Below are positions 31,952 to 41,495 of a DNA stretch of 64,000 nt, one piece after another; within the stretch, counting starts at the first letter, position 1; each line of letters begins with the position of its first letter. The notes beneath the pieces are model-generated. The model did not search any database. It was not told the origin of the DNA and worked only from the letters and a program-made list of their open reading frames with translations. The stretch is from Vibrio tubiashii. Lineage in GTDB: Bacteria > Pseudomonadota > Gammaproteobacteria > Enterobacterales > Vibrionaceae. A program made the position numbers and the translations under genes. Location of the stretch: assembly GCA_000775715.1 (NCBI GenBank), contig JRWQ01000003.1, forward strand, positions 62,001-126,000, written 5' to 3'.

Positions 31952-33994
31952 ATGCTATCGCAACAATTACAGCACTGGTTTTCAAAAATTACGGCTAATA
32001 GCCCGTTTTTTTTCGCCATTTTAGATAACCAGCATAATTATGCCATGGTTAATGGCCGCTATTGCGATATCGCAGGACTGACTTCAACTGAGCTTATTGG
32101 CATGTGTGATAACCAAATCATGGGCCAGCAGTTCTATGATCACCTTAAGCCTTACTACGAAAGAGCTTTCCAAGGTGAGTCGGTCGAATCAGAAATGACA
32201 TTGGGTAATCTGGATTTAGATACCAGCCTGCACTTTAGTGTTTCACCAATCGAAACTGAGGGAAAAATCGAGCACGTTATTTTCCATGCGCTTGATACCT
32301 CAGAAAAACAAATCCTAATTCGCTCACTTGAAGAGTCTGAAGGCAAGTTTTCGACCCTAACCACACTCCTATCAGATGGTATTTTGTTAGTCGAAGATGA
32401 CTGTATTCTTTCAGCTAATCCCGCAGCATTAAGATTGCTTGGCTTTGACTCGATGCAAGATGTTTTAGGTGAAAATCTATCTCGCCTATTTGTTGACGAA
32501 AAAACCAAAACGGTGTTCTCTGAATCATTTTGCAGTATGTTGAGCGAAACACCTTTAATGTGTTCGACTAGCCCACGCTGTGGCTTAGAGCGTAAAGTTC
32601 AGTTACAAGCTGATGCCACTATGGTGTTGGGCGGTGACTCGCAACTGGTATTGATTCAAGACGCTGAAGAAGCGCCTGCAGGTGGTGCCCCTGTTAATAA
32701 AAACGAGGACATCCACCTTGATTCTCTGACAGGTTTATATAATCGCTTCGGCTTTACTAAGCGTCTAGAGCAGCTTATCCATAAAGAAACACCTTTAATC
32801 ATGCTCTACCTAGACATTGATAACTTTAAAAATATCAATGACTCTCTAGGCCACCATATTGGTGACAAGGTCATCAAAGAAGTCTCTTCACGTTTAAAAC
32901 GTTTATTGCCTCAGCATGCGGTACTTGGTCACTTAGGTGGTGATGAGTTTGGTATTATCTTGCCTGAGCCTGAAAACAATCGCATGGCAGAAATGCTTTC
33001 AGAGCGGATCATTTCACTGATCAACCAACCGTTTGACCTACACCATTTCAGTAAACGCCTAGCTTGTTCTATCGGTTCTGTCGCTTACCCTGGAGACGGC
33101 AATGATGCGCGAATTCTGCTGCAAAACGCAGATACCGCTATGTATGAAGCGAAAGATCGCGGCCGTAACCGTCTGATTAAATTTAACGATCAGATGAACA
33201 AGGAAGCACGAATGCGTTTATGGCTTGAGATCGAGCTACAAAAAGCACTGCAGCAAAACGGCCTAGAAGTTTGGTATCAGCCTAAGGTTAATGCCCGCGA
33301 CTTCAGCATTAATGGTGCTGAAGCTCTGATTCGTTGGAAGCATCCCGTTGAAGGCTATATTAGCCCGGGCGCGTTTATTCCAGTGGCGGAACGTGCCGGA
33401 TTGATTGAGCACCTCGGCCGCGTAGTGATGCGCGATGTGTTTAGCACTGTTAAGCGCTGGAAGTTGCAAGGAATCTTACCTGGACGTGTCGCAATCAACT
33501 TGTCTCCAGAACAGTTCGGAAATCCAAAGCTTATCGACTATATGGAAAAGCTACTGCGCACTACAGAGCTTGATCCAAGTTGCATCACGTTCGAACTTAC
33601 TGAAAGCGCGGTAATGAGCGACAGTGAACACACGATTCAAATGCTTAACGCAATCAAGAAGCTAGGTTTTGCCCTATCAATTGATGACTTTGGGACAGGC
33701 TATTCATCGCTCTCTTATTTAGCTCGCTTTCCAATTGATGAGCTTAAAATTGACCGTGCGTTTATCTCTGATATCGATACATTACCCAAGCAGATCACCG
33801 TCATTGAAAACATCATCAACCTTGGTAAATCTCTTGATTTAACCGTTGTTGCTGAAGGTGTTGAAACTCAACAACAAGCGACCTTGCTTTCAAACTTAAA
33901 TTGTAACTCCATTCAAGGCTTCCACTTCTATCGCCCTCAGCCAAGACAAGAAGTAGAAGAGCTATTTGCACAAAATCGTCGCCACAAAAACTAA
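31952..33994 (+). CDS. rocS: PAS-GGDEF-EAL c-di-GMP enzyme (RocS-like)
   Basis: This 680-residue protein resembles Vibrio cholerae RocS, a c-di-GMP phosphodiesterase affecting biofilm and motility. Two PAS-like domains occupy about 10-120 and 125-225. The GGDEF domain has an intact GGDEF at 329-333. The EAL domain has E457-A-L (EALIRW), NLSPEQF, ELTES, DDFGTGYSS, KIDRAF and AEGVET, so its catalytic residues are present. No membrane segment is evident. I start at the ATG at 31952 rather than the TTG one codon earlier. Net activity is probably phosphodiesterase, by family. It sits between ubiT and ubiU. Confidence 0.9.
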   Translation: MLSQQLQHWFSKITANSPFFFAILDNQHNYAMVNGRYCDIAGLTSTELIGMCDNQIMGQQFYDHLKPYYERAFQGESVESEMTLGNLDLDTSLHFSVSPIETEGKIEHVIFHALDTSEKQILIRSLEESEGKFSTLTTLLSDGILLVEDDCILSANPAALRLLGFDSMQDVLGENLSRLFVDEKTKTVFSESFCSMLSETPLMCSTSPRCGLERKVQLQADATMVLGGDSQLVLIQDAEEAPAGGAPVNKNEDIHLDSLTGLYNRFGFTKRLEQLIHKETPLIMLYLDIDNFKNINDSLGHHIGDKVIKEVSSRLKRLLPQHAVLGHLGGDEFGIILPEPENNRMAEMLSERIISLINQPFDLHHFSKRLACSIGSVAYPGDGNDARILLQNADTAMYEAKDRGRNRLIKFNDQMNKEARMRLWLEIELQKALQQNGLEVWYQPKVNARDFSINGAEALIRWKHPVEGYISPGAFIPVAERAGLIEHLGRVVMRDVFSTVKRWKLQGILPGRVAINLSPEQFGNPKLIDYMEKLLRTTELDPSCITFELTESAVMSDSEHTIQMLNAIKKLGFALSIDDFGTGYSSLSYLARFPIDELKIDRAFISDIDTLPKQITVIENIINLGKSLDLTVVAEGVETQQQATLLSNLNCNSIQGFHFYRPQPRQEVEELFAQNRRHKN

Positions 33995-34097
33995 CCCCAA
34001 GTAAGTATTTCACTTAGAAAGTCACGCAAACCTGCTGTACATCAAACTTGCCATTCATAATTCTTCATAAAATGCGGTGCAAATATAACAGACAGTC

Positions 34098-35123
34098 ATG
34101 GTACGAGCGATGGAACTCCTATGCCCAGCAGGTAATCTTCCTGCTTTAAAAACTGCGATTGATTGTGGCGCAGACGCCGTGTATATCGGCTTCAAAGATG
34201 ACACCAATGCACGCCATTTTGCCGGCTTAAACTTCACGGGGAAAAAACTCGAGAAAGCGGTGCAATACGTCCACGATAACAACAAGAAGGTCCATGTTGC
34301 ACTAAATACTTTTGCTCACCCTAACGGCTTTGAGCGATGGACTAATGCGGTTGACCGAGCAGCACAAAGTGGCGTCGATGCCCTTATTGTTGCTGATATC
34401 GCAGTGCTTGAGTACGCGGCTCGTCAGTACCCTCAGCTAGAACTTCACTTATCCGTTCAGGCATCAGCGACTAATGTTGCGGCGATCGATTTCTATAAGC
34501 AAAACTTCAACGTTAAACGCGTCGTTTTGCCACGTGTACTCTCTATCCATCAGGTTAAACAGCTATCACGAAACATTACTAGCGATGTTGAGCTAGAAGT
34601 CTTCGCTTTCGGTAGTCTGTGTATTATGTCAGAAGGGCGTTGTTACTTGTCCTCTTACATGACTGGTGAATCACCTAATACTGTCGGAGCGTGTTCTCCT
34701 GCTAAATATGTTCGCTGGCAAGAGACCCCTCAAGGGCTTGAATCGCGCCTTAATGACATCCTAATCGATCGATACAGTGAAGGTGAAAACGCCGGTTACC
34801 CTACTTTGTGTAAAGGTCGCTTCACTGCTGATTTGGAAGAACAAACCAAGGCTTACCACGCCCTTGAAGAACCAACTAGCTTAAATACTTTATCAATGCT
34901 TCCTGAGCTATTTGCCGCTAACGTGGCATCTGTGAAGATTGAAGGTCGTCAACGCAGCCCTGCTTACGTAGAGCAAGTGACTCGAACTTGGCGTGCCGCG
35001 ATTGATCGCTACCTAGCCAATCCTCAAGCCTACCAAGTAGAACCGAGTTGGAATGCAACACTAGCAAATGTCTCCGAGGGCACTCAAACCACCCTTGGTG
35101 CTTATCACAGAAAATGGCAGTAG
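34098..35123 (+). CDS. ubiU: Ubiquinone biosynthesis protein UbiU (U32 peptidase family)
   Basis: UbiU (YhbU) forms a [4Fe-4S] heterodimer with UbiV that supports hydroxylation steps of ubiquinone synthesis without oxygen. The 341-residue product aligns nearly end to end with the Escherichia protein. Candidate cluster cysteines lie in FGSLCIMSEGRC, GACSPAK and PTLCKGRF. The U32 signature EVFAFGSLCIMSEGRC is intact. Family members begin at MELLCPAGN, so the ATG at 34110 may be the true start; neither ATG has a good ribosome site. ubiV follows after 13 bp in an evident operon. Confidence 0.93.
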   Translation: MVRAMELLCPAGNLPALKTAIDCGADAVYIGFKDDTNARHFAGLNFTGKKLEKAVQYVHDNNKKVHVALNTFAHPNGFERWTNAVDRAAQSGVDALIVADIAVLEYAARQYPQLELHLSVQASATNVAAIDFYKQNFNVKRVVLPRVLSIHQVKQLSRNITSDVELEVFAFGSLCIMSEGRCYLSSYMTGESPNTVGACSPAKYVRWQETPQGLESRLNDILIDRYSEGENAGYPTLCKGRFTADLEEQTKAYHALEEPTSLNTLSMLPELFAANVASVKIEGRQRSPAYVEQVTRTWRAAIDRYLANPQAYQVEPSWNATLANVSEGTQTTLGAYHRKWQ

Positions 35124-35136
35124 AGGTGGCAAGACG

Positions 35137-36027
35137 ATGGAAAACAACATGAAATACGCACTGGGTCCCCTACTCTACTTCTGGCCAAAACAGAATGTAG
35201 AAGATTTCTACAATCAAGCAAAATCTAGCTCAGCAGATATCGTCTATCTGGGTGAGAGTGTTTGTTCCAAGCGCCGAGAAATGAAGCCTGCTCATTGGTT
35301 TGATATTGCTAAAGAGCTGAGCAGCACAGGTAAGCAAGTGGTTTTGTCGACAATGGCACTACTCGAAGCGCCGAGCGAAGTAAGTGTAATGAAAAAGTAC
35401 ATCGACAACGGTGATTTCGCCATAGAAGCGAACGATGTATCAGCCATTCAACTCGCCTCAGAGAAAAACGTCCCGTTTGTGGTTGGTCCAGCGGTTAACA
35501 CCTACAATGCTCATACGCTCAATCTGTTTCTTAAGCAAGGAATGACTCGTTGGTGTATGCCCGTTGAACTGTCTCGTGAATGGCTAGGCAACGTGCTTAA
35601 CCAGTGTGATGAACTTGGTATTAAAGGTAAGTTCGAAGTCGAGGTATTTAGTCACGGCTACTTACCCCTCGCATACTCTGCTCGTTGTTTTACGGCTCGC
35701 GCTGAAAACAAAGCCAAAGATGATTGCGAAACTTGCTGTATCAAGTACCCAACAGGCATCCAAGTCAGTAGTCAGGAAGGGCAAGAGGTGTTTAACCTTA
35801 ATGGTATCCAAACTCAGTCTGGTTACTGCTACAACTTGATTAACGATCTGCCTAGTATGCAAGGGCTGGTTGACGTGGTTCGTTTGAGCCCACTTGGCCT
35901 TGATACATTTTCTTTAGTTGATCAGTTCCGTGCCAATGAACAGGGGCAACAGTCAGAGCAACTTGAAAGCAGACAGTGTAATGGCTACTGGCACCAGCTA
36001 GCTGGTCTAGACGTTAAAAACGTCTAG
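35137..36027 (+). CDS. ubiV: Ubiquinone biosynthesis protein UbiV (U32 peptidase family)
   Basis: UbiV (YhbV) is the second iron-sulfur partner of UbiU in oxygen-independent ubiquinone synthesis. The start at 35137 (MENNMKYALGPLLYF) has AGAGGTGG 7 nt upstream; an earlier frame opening at 35068 overlaps ubiU and is rejected. The 296-residue protein has the cysteines expected to hold a 4Fe-4S cluster: one in SARCFTAR, two in CETCC and one in SGYCYN. The last codons and stop lie within a perfect 9-bp inverted repeat (36007-36027), followed by a terminator. Assignment is secure from sequence and operon context. Confidence 0.92.
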   Translation: MENNMKYALGPLLYFWPKQNVEDFYNQAKSSSADIVYLGESVCSKRREMKPAHWFDIAKELSSTGKQVVLSTMALLEAPSEVSVMKKYIDNGDFAIEANDVSAIQLASEKNVPFVVGPAVNTYNAHTLNLFLKQGMTRWCMPVELSREWLGNVLNQCDELGIKGKFEVEVFSHGYLPLAYSARCFTARAENKAKDDCETCCIKYPTGIQVSSQEGQEVFNLNGIQTQSGYCYNLINDLPSMQGLVDVVRLSPLGLDTFSLVDQFRANEQGQQSEQLESRQCNGYWHQLAGLDVKNV

Positions 36028-36039
36028 CTGCAAAGAGTA

Positions 36040-36062
36040 TAGGGCTCATCTGAGCCCTTTTT
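36040..36062. terminator. Intrinsic terminator between convergent ubiV and MATE gene
   Basis: The stem AGGGCTC/GAGCCCT with an AT(C) loop is followed by T5 on the plus strand. It also covers the stop of the convergent MATE gene. Confidence 0.8.
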
Positions 36063-37398
36063 AAGCAGCCGCCTGTTCACCCGCTATGACTTGGAAACGC
36101 TTTACGTCTTTCCACAGCATAGTCATCACTACCATACTCAAGGCTATATTAGATAACGGATACGCAATCCAGATCCCAGGTACACCAAACAACTTAGGCA
36201 TGATGTATAGGAAGGGTAGTTGAATTAACATATTGCCAACGGTTACAAACATCGCTTTACTACCCTTGTTAATCGCCTGGTAATAAGCTCCTGCCACCAC
36301 TAGGAAACCATCCAGTGCCAAAGCAAACATATGTAGGCGAATACCGAGCACTGTATACTCCACCAGCAGTGTATTTTCGTTATTAAAGACTGATACGAAT
36401 TGGGTTGGGAACATATTCAATAGTACGACAAACGCCACACCAACAAATACCGCGCTATACATCGCAACCTTAAGCAACTTGCGAATGTTCGATTGATTTC
36501 TTGCCCCATGGTTGTAGCTGACTAAAGGCTGCATACCGTTGGCGATACCTTCTGCTGTCAAGTAATAGACAGTCACGATATAGCCAAGAATCGCATACGC
36601 ACCAATCATTAACTGATCACCATATTGAGAAAACAACGCATTATGTAGCGCGACCATCATTGAGCCATAGGCGTACATAAAAAAGCTCGATGTGCCAATG
36701 GCGAAGATTTGCGGCACTACAGAGAAGTCTACTCGCATCTGAGAGAACTTCAGCCTCAGGCTCGCTCTTGAAGATAAGAAGTAGACAAAACCTAATAAAG
36801 TCACGACGGCTTGCGCTATCGCAGTCGCCAGTGCAGCACCAGTCAGCTCCCATCCCCACACAGCGATCATCAAGTAGTCAAGGACGATATTTATCACCGC
36901 GCCGATCACCATCAAGAATGTCGCCAAATTAGGGCTATCATCATTACGTAGTAAGAAAGGCATGGCGATTGAACCAAGCACAAACACGCTGGTCGCCACC
37001 AGGATGTTCAGATACTGACTACCTAACTCATAAACCCTACCTTGTGCTCCCTGCCAGAGAAGGAAATCATCGGCAAAAAAGTACAAAATCGCGGAAACTA
37101 CAGGCGTCAACGCGATTAACAGAACAAGACCTGTCGTTAATGAACCTTTGGCACCTTCAGCGTCACCTTCCCCTTGACGGATAGAGACTAAAGCGCCAGT
37201 ACCAACACCGATCAACAGTCCCACACCAAGAATTGATCCAATTATCGGCCACGCAACATTGATTCCCGCTAGGCCATCAGCACCCACGTATTGACCAATA
37301 AAAATCCCATCCACGACCTGATACAAACCATTGACCAGCATAGCGACCACGGTTGGAATTGTGTACTTCCAAAACTGTTTATAAACGGATGTTTGCAT
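36061..37398 (-). CDS. MATE family multidrug efflux transporter
   Basis: This 445-residue inner-membrane protein has about twelve hydrophobic helices and the twofold repeat of the MATE family (for example VVDGIFIGQYVG and PLVSYNHGARN). MATE pumps expel cationic drugs using Na+ or H+. I start at the ATG at 37398, with GGTGAG upstream; a GTG-GTG opening lies four codons earlier. It is directly downstream of a MarR-type gene, and an exact 19-bp palindrome sits just 12 bp upstream of its start, with an identical copy in front of marR. Induction by a MarR ligand is therefore likely. The substrate is unknown. Confidence 0.9.
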   Translation of the reverse strand: MQTSVYKQFWKYTIPTVVAMLVNGLYQVVDGIFIGQYVGADGLAGINVAWPIIGSILGVGLLIGVGTGALVSIRQGEGDAEGAKGSLTTGLVLLIALTPVVSAILYFFADDFLLWQGAQGRVYELGSQYLNILVATSVFVLGSIAMPFLLRNDDSPNLATFLMVIGAVINIVLDYLMIAVWGWELTGAALATAIAQAVVTLLGFVYFLSSRASLRLKFSQMRVDFSVVPQIFAIGTSSFFMYAYGSMMVALHNALFSQYGDQLMIGAYAILGYIVTVYYLTAEGIANGMQPLVSYNHGARNQSNIRKLLKVAMYSAVFVGVAFVVLLNMFPTQFVSVFNNENTLLVEYTVLGIRLHMFALALDGFLVVAGAYYQAINKGSKAMFVTVGNMLIQLPFLYIMPKLFGVPGIWIAYPLSNIALSMVVMTMLWKDVKRFQVIAGEQAAA

Positions 37399-37410
37399 TT
37401 CTCTCACCAC

Positions 37411-37429
37411 TAGTTAGCAAGGCTAACTA
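37411..37429. promoter_or_regulatory. Putative MarR operator upstream of the MATE gene
   Basis: TAGTTAGCAAGGCTAACTA is a perfect 8-bp inverted repeat with a 3-nt spacer. It lies between marR and the MATE gene, immediately upstream of the MATE ribosome site. The same 19 bp recur at 37880-37898. Confidence 0.75.
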
Positions 37430-37456
37430 AATAGATAAAATTTTTCTTTTCGAAAA

Positions 37457-37870
37457 TTACTTGAGTGATTTTTTTAGCAAGCGAATCAGCTGACGGCTCT
37501 CTGTCTCAGTCAGTTTGCTACTCATTGACTCGGCAATGCGACGATAAACCACTTGTTCGAGCGACAGATCGTTAATCACCTGCTCAGTCAGGATTACCCG
37601 TTTTGAACGTCCATCTTCAACGCATGAGATACGCGAGACTAAGCCTTTCTTCACTAATCTTGCGACCATATTCGACGCTGAAGGCTTACTCACCTGCATC
37701 TCTTGAGCTAAGTCCGTAATACGAATTCCTTGCTCATGCTCTTCAATAACCCGTAAGTAATCATATTCATTAAAACTAAGGTTAGATAACGAATCCTCTT
37801 TGGCATGGACTCGCCATGCTTTTGAGCAAAATCGCTCTAACTCCATCAAGCTACTTTCTAGTGTCATCAT
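37457..37870 (-). CDS. MarR family transcriptional regulator
   Basis: This 137-residue winged-helix regulator has the MarR layout: a dimerisation helix, then a helix-turn-helix around GIRITDLAQEMQVSKPSASNMVARLVKKGLVSR (about 52-84), and a wing with SCVEDGRSKRVILT including the conserved D-x-R. It starts MMTLESS; the ribosome site is weak. It lies 58 bp upstream of the MATE pump gene on the same strand. Identical palindromes precede both genes, so it is predicted to repress itself and the pump. The inducing ligand cannot be deduced. nlpI upstream has its own terminator. Confidence 0.88.
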   Translation of the reverse strand: MMTLESSLMELERFCSKAWRVHAKEDSLSNLSFNEYDYLRVIEEHEQGIRITDLAQEMQVSKPSASNMVARLVKKGLVSRISCVEDGRSKRVILTEQVINDLSLEQVVYRRIAESMSSKLTETESRQLIRLLKKSLK

Positions 37871-37879
37871 TCATAACTT

Positions 37880-37898
37880 TAGTTAGCAAGGCTAACTA
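37880..37898. promoter_or_regulatory. Putative MarR operator upstream of marR
   Basis: This is the second exact copy of TAGTTAGCAAGGCTAACTA. It ends 9 bp before the marR start, consistent with autorepression. A further half-site-like GTTAG lies at about 37905. Confidence 0.75.
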
Positions 37899-37926
37899 TT
37901 TTAACGTTAGTCCAACCAATAGGCAA

Positions 37927-37953
37927 TAAAAAAGCGCTGATAACAGCGCTTTA
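37927..37953 (-). terminator. Intrinsic terminator after nlpI
   Basis: The stem AAAGCGCT/AGCGCTTT with a 6-nt loop has its T-run on the minus strand. It separates nlpI from the marR unit. Confidence 0.82.
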
Positions 37954-37967
37954 CTTTATGGATGTCG

Positions 37968-38897
37968 CTACTGAGCGAGTTTAGCGGAGTGATCCGCTTT
38001 TGCTTTCGCTATCACTTGAGCTTGCAGCGTTTCATAGATATTAGTCAGTTCGATAATCGCATATCGATGTTCAACATACTCGAACACATTAAACGAGATC
38101 GCAAGGCGGTAGAAAGAGATCGCTTTAGCTATATCTTGTTCGGTATTACTCTCTTGGTAGCGCTTACCTAGATAGAAATACGCTTCCGTTAGGTGCTGAG
38201 CCAGAACAACTTTATCACGCGTACTTTCTACAATGATCTTGAATGCTTCTTTTTCGGAGATCTCGCCTAAAGTGATCGCAACCATCACCCAGCCCCAACG
38301 ATCATTACGATTTTGGTAGCTACGTTCTAGCTCTGCTCTTGCTTGCTGCGGTTCAAGTTCAGACTTAATGATGTAGAGCCATAACGCAGCAAACGGGTCA
38401 GCCGTGTCTTGCTCATAATGCCGTTCAATCTGTTCCAGAGCTAACTCAAAACGACCACCATAATAGAAAGCAATCGCTCGATTACGGGCGGCGTAGCTAT
38501 TGTCAGGGGCAAGCTCTAAAGCGGAATCAAATGCATCGTATGCGGCATCAAAGTTACGCTTCTCAGTGAAGTAGACTCCAAGCAAATTAAATAGATCGGC
38601 TTGAGCAGGGTAGATCGTCAAAGACTGCTCGTAGTCTAGCCTTGCTAAATTTCGCAAACCGACTTTGTCGTAGTGGTTACCACGCTCATAAAGCATCTTA
38701 GCCCGTGTTTCGTTCGGTATATCCGTTCTAGCCAGCAGTTGGCTTAATCGGGCTATCTGAACCTCTTGCTGCAGGCTCGGTTGAAGGGCCTCTACCATCG
38801 GAGGTAACACCCATTCCGCTTGCTGACTTGACGTTGATGCACATCCGGCCGTCACTAACAATGCAAGGCTAATCGTCGCGGTTTGAAACCATTTCAC
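37968..38897 (-). CDS. nlpI: Lipoprotein NlpI (TPR adaptor)
   Basis: NlpI is an outer-membrane lipoprotein with TPR repeats that acts as an adaptor for the periplasmic protease Prc and for peptidoglycan hydrolases. The 309-residue product starts at a GTG at 38897 with GGAG upstream. It has signal MKWFQTATISLALLVTAGC with the lipobox cysteine at 19. TPR motifs are visible from about 60 to 200 (for example ARLDYEQSLTIYPAQADLFNLLG). It follows pnp on the same strand as in Escherichia, but an intrinsic terminator lies between them. Confidence 0.94.
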   Translation of the reverse strand: MKWFQTATISLALLVTAGCASTSSQQAEWVLPPMVEALQPSLQQEVQIARLSQLLARTDIPNETRAKMLYERGNHYDKVGLRNLARLDYEQSLTIYPAQADLFNLLGVYFTEKRNFDAAYDAFDSALELAPDNSYAARNRAIAFYYGGRFELALEQIERHYEQDTADPFAALWLYIIKSELEPQQARAELERSYQNRNDRWGWVMVAITLGEISEKEAFKIIVESTRDKVVLAQHLTEAYFYLGKRYQESNTEQDIAKAISFYRLAISFNVFEYVEHRYAIIELTNIYETLQAQVIAKAKADHSAKLAQ

Positions 38898-38944
38898 AGA
38901 TAAATACTCCTGTTGCTAAGGCTATTACCCTAGCGTGATCCGCA

Positions 38945-38973
38945 ATAAAAAAGGGAGCGTAATGCCCCCTTTA
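38945..38973 (-). terminator. Intrinsic terminator after pnp
   Basis: On the minus strand, AAAGGGGGC and GCTCCCTTT pair with one mismatch around a short loop and are followed by T6. It lies about 60 bp past the pnp stop. Confidence 0.78.
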
Positions 38974-39033
38974 TAACATGCTTTTAGCAAAATAAGCTAA
39001 TTCACCACAACAAGCCTATTTGCTTAATGAGCA

Positions 39034-41166
39034 TTATGCGTCAGTCGCTGGCTTCTCTTCAGAAGCGGCTTCTTCAGTCTTTTCAACTGCTTCTTTCATG
39101 CTTAGACGTACACGGCCTTGGCGGTCGATTTCAAGAACTTTAACTTGAACTTCTTGACCTTCAGCTAGGTAGTCAGACACTTTCTCAACGCGCTTATCCG
39201 CGATTTGCGAGATGTGTACTAGACCATCTTTACCAGGCAGGATAGTTACGAATGCACCGAAGTCAGCTAGACGAGCAACTTTACCTGTGTAGATACGGCC
39301 CACTTCAACTTCTGCAGTGATCTCTTCGATACGGCGGATTGCTTCCTTCGCAGCTGTACCTTCAGTTGCAGCAATCTTGATTGTACCGTCATCTTCGATT
39401 TCGATAGTTGTACCCGTCTCTTCAGTTAGAGCACGGATAACTGCACCACCTTTACCGATAACGTCTTTGATCTTCTCAGCGCTGATCTTCATTGTGTGGA
39501 TACGCGGAGCGAACTCAGAGATATCTTCACGAGCACCAGAAATCGCTTCATCCATTACAGATAGGATGTGCTTACGTGCACCTTGCGCTTGGTTAAGCGC
39601 AATTTGCATGATCTCTTTAGTGATACCTTCGATCTTGATGTCCATTTGAAGTGCAGTAATACCCGTGTTAGTACCCGCTACTTTAAAGTCCATGTCACCT
39701 AGGTGGTCTTCATCACCAAGGATGTCAGAAAGAACAACGAAGTCATCGCCTTCTTTAACAAGACCCATTGCGATACCCGCAACAGAAGACTTGATTGGTA
39801 CACCAGCATCCATAAGAGCTAGAGATGTACCACATACAGAAGCCATCGATGAAGAACCGTTAGATTCAGTGATTTCCGATACTACACGTACTGTGTATGG
39901 GAACTCATCAACAGAAGGCATTACTGCAGCGATACCACGCTTAGCCAGTTTACCGTGGCCGATTTCACGACGCTTAGGAGAGCCTACAAAACCAGTTTCA
40001 CCAACACAGTATGGAGGGAAGTTGTAGTGTAGTAGGAAGTGATCTTTACGCTCACCAGTTAGCTCGTCGATGATTTGAGCATCACGCTGCGTACCTAGAG
40101 TCGCAGTGACTAGCGCCTGAGTTTCACCACGAGTAAATAGTGAAGAACCGTGAGTACGAGGAAGAACACCAGTACGTACGTCAAGCGCACGAACCATGTC
40201 TTTTTCACGGCCGTCGATACGTGGGTTACCAGCGATGATGCTGCGACGTACCACTGTCTTCTCTAGATCGTGGAAGATAGTGTGGATTTCTTTTGTGTTT
40301 GCTTCTGGATCTTCAGCAAGCAGCACTTCGTTAACTTCACCAGCGATCTCGTGGATGCGGTCGTAACGAGCCATCTTCTCAGTGATTTGGTAAGCTTCAA
40401 CCAGTTTTGCTTCAGCAAGTTCAGCAATCTTAGTTACCAGCGCAGTGTTCTCTGCTGGAGCAACCCAATCCCAAGCAGGAGTCGCAACTTCAGCTTTGAA
40501 TTCGTTGATTGCTTTGATCACAGCTTGTTGTTGATCGTGACCGAATACTACCGCAGATAGCATCTCTTCTTCAGTTAGGTTGTCAGCTTCTGATTCAACC
40601 ATTAGTACTGCAGATTCAGTACCCGCAACAACTAGGTCTAGCTTAGATGTTTCTAGCTCAGTGTTGCTTGGGTTAAGTACTAGTTGACCATCGATGTGAC
40701 CAACACGCGCAGCACCGATAGGACCGTTGAACGGAATACCAGAGATAGCAAGCGCTGCAGAAGTACCAATCATTGTTGGGATATCTGGCTGTACGTCTGG
40801 GTTAACAGACACTACCGTTGCGATAACTTGAACTTCGTTTTTGAATGCGTCTGGGAAAAGTGGACGGATTGGGCGGTCGATTAGACGAGCCGTTAGCGTT
40901 TCACCTTCAGAAGGACGACCTTCACGCTTGAAGAAACCACCAGGGATTTTACCTGCAGCGTAAGTACGCTCTTGGTAGTTTACTGTTAGTGGGAAGAAGT
41001 CTTGACCTTCAACCGCTTCTTTTTTACCAACTACAGAAACAAATACCGCTGTATCATCCATAGTTACCATAACAGCTGCCGTCGCTTGACGTGCAATTAC
41101 GCCAGTTTCTAGAGTAACCGTGTGGTTACCGTACTGGAACGTTTTAACAACTGGTTTTTCGAACAT
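39034..41166 (-). CDS. pnp: Polyribonucleotide nucleotidyltransferase (PNPase)
   Basis: PNPase degrades RNA 3' to 5' by phosphorolysis and is part of the RNA degradosome. The start at 41166 ([14 protein letters not shown]) has AAGGA upstream and gives 710 residues, the family length. Two RNase PH domains surround a helical linker; the second contains the FFxxYNFPPY-like block ([11 protein letters not shown]) and the active core with [22 protein letters not shown] ([17 protein letters not shown]) and S1 ([18 protein letters not shown]) domains end the protein. The leader holds a long inverted repeat like that used for autoregulation with RNase III in Escherichia. rpsO lies upstream. Confidence 0.97.
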   Translation of the reverse strand: MFEKPVVKTFQYGNHTVTLETGVIARQATAAVMVTMDDTAVFVSVVGKKEAVEGQDFFPLTVNYQERTYAAGKIPGGFFKREGRPSEGETLTARLIDRPIRPLFPDAFKNEVQVIATVVSVNPDVQPDIPTMIGTSAALAISGIPFNGPIGAARVGHIDGQLVLNPSNTELETSKLDLVVAGTESAVLMVESEADNLTEEEMLSAVVFGHDQQQAVIKAINEFKAEVATPAWDWVAPAENTALVTKIAELAEAKLVEAYQITEKMARYDRIHEIAGEVNEVLLAEDPEANTKEIHTIFHDLEKTVVRRSIIAGNPRIDGREKDMVRALDVRTGVLPRTHGSSLFTRGETQALVTATLGTQRDAQIIDELTGERKDHFLLHYNFPPYCVGETGFVGSPKRREIGHGKLAKRGIAAVMPSVDEFPYTVRVVSEITESNGSSSMASVCGTSLALMDAGVPIKSSVAGIAMGLVKEGDDFVVLSDILGDEDHLGDMDFKVAGTNTGITALQMDIKIEGITKEIMQIALNQAQGARKHILSVMDEAISGAREDISEFAPRIHTMKISAEKIKDVIGKGGAVIRALTEETGTTIEIEDDGTIKIAATEGTAAKEAIRRIEEITAEVEVGRIYTGKVARLADFGAFVTILPGKDGLVHISQIADKRVEKVSDYLAEGQEVQVKVLEIDRQGRVRLSMKEAVEKTEEAASEEKPATDA

Positions 41167-41243
41167 TGTTATTCCTTTTGGGGTAGCTCTATTCAAGAAG
41201 AGCACTAGGGTTAGCCCAAGGCATTACATGTTTAAACAGTCTA

Positions 41244-41312
41244 GAGTTTAGTTTTTAGCTCCCAATCGACCACTTTCGAATGGAATCTAACGAGAAGCTA
41301 GAAACTAAATTC
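41244..41312 (-). promoter_or_regulatory. pnp leader double-stranded hairpin (probable RNase III site)
   Basis: Two 17-nt arms (41244-41260 and 41296-41312) are complementary at 15 of 17 positions and enclose about 35 nt. The structure ends 78 nt before the pnp ATG. In Escherichia a stem in the same place is cut by RNase III, after which PNPase represses its own mRNA. Conservation of mechanism is inferred. Confidence 0.6.
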
Positions 41313-41442
41313 TATAACCGTATACGATGTAATTGTAATGCAATGAGCAAATAGAAAATGCCGATAGATATCAGCCGCCGTAGTATAGCCGGATTAATTC
41401 GGTTTGGCTAAGCCATAGCAACCAAAATAACTAACAGGCAAC

Positions 41443-41469
41443 AAAAAAGGGGCCAATAGCCCCTTTTTT
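41443..41469 (-). terminator. Intrinsic terminator after rpsO
   Basis: An 11-bp stem (AAAAAAGGGGC/GCCCCTTTTTT) with a CAATA loop has a T-run on the minus strand. It lies about 27 bp past rpsO; pnp transcription beyond it needs read-through or its own promoter. Confidence 0.88.
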
Positions 41470-41495
41470 GACAAACTGTTCTATGCAGCCGCTGA

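Larger units (their letters stand above)
41167..41495. other. rpsO-pnp intergenic region
   Basis: These 329 bp contain the rpsO terminator (41443-41469), the space for a pnp promoter, and the imperfect 17-bp inverted repeat of the pnp leader (41244-41312). No reading frame or repeat element was recognised in it. Confidence 0.6.
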
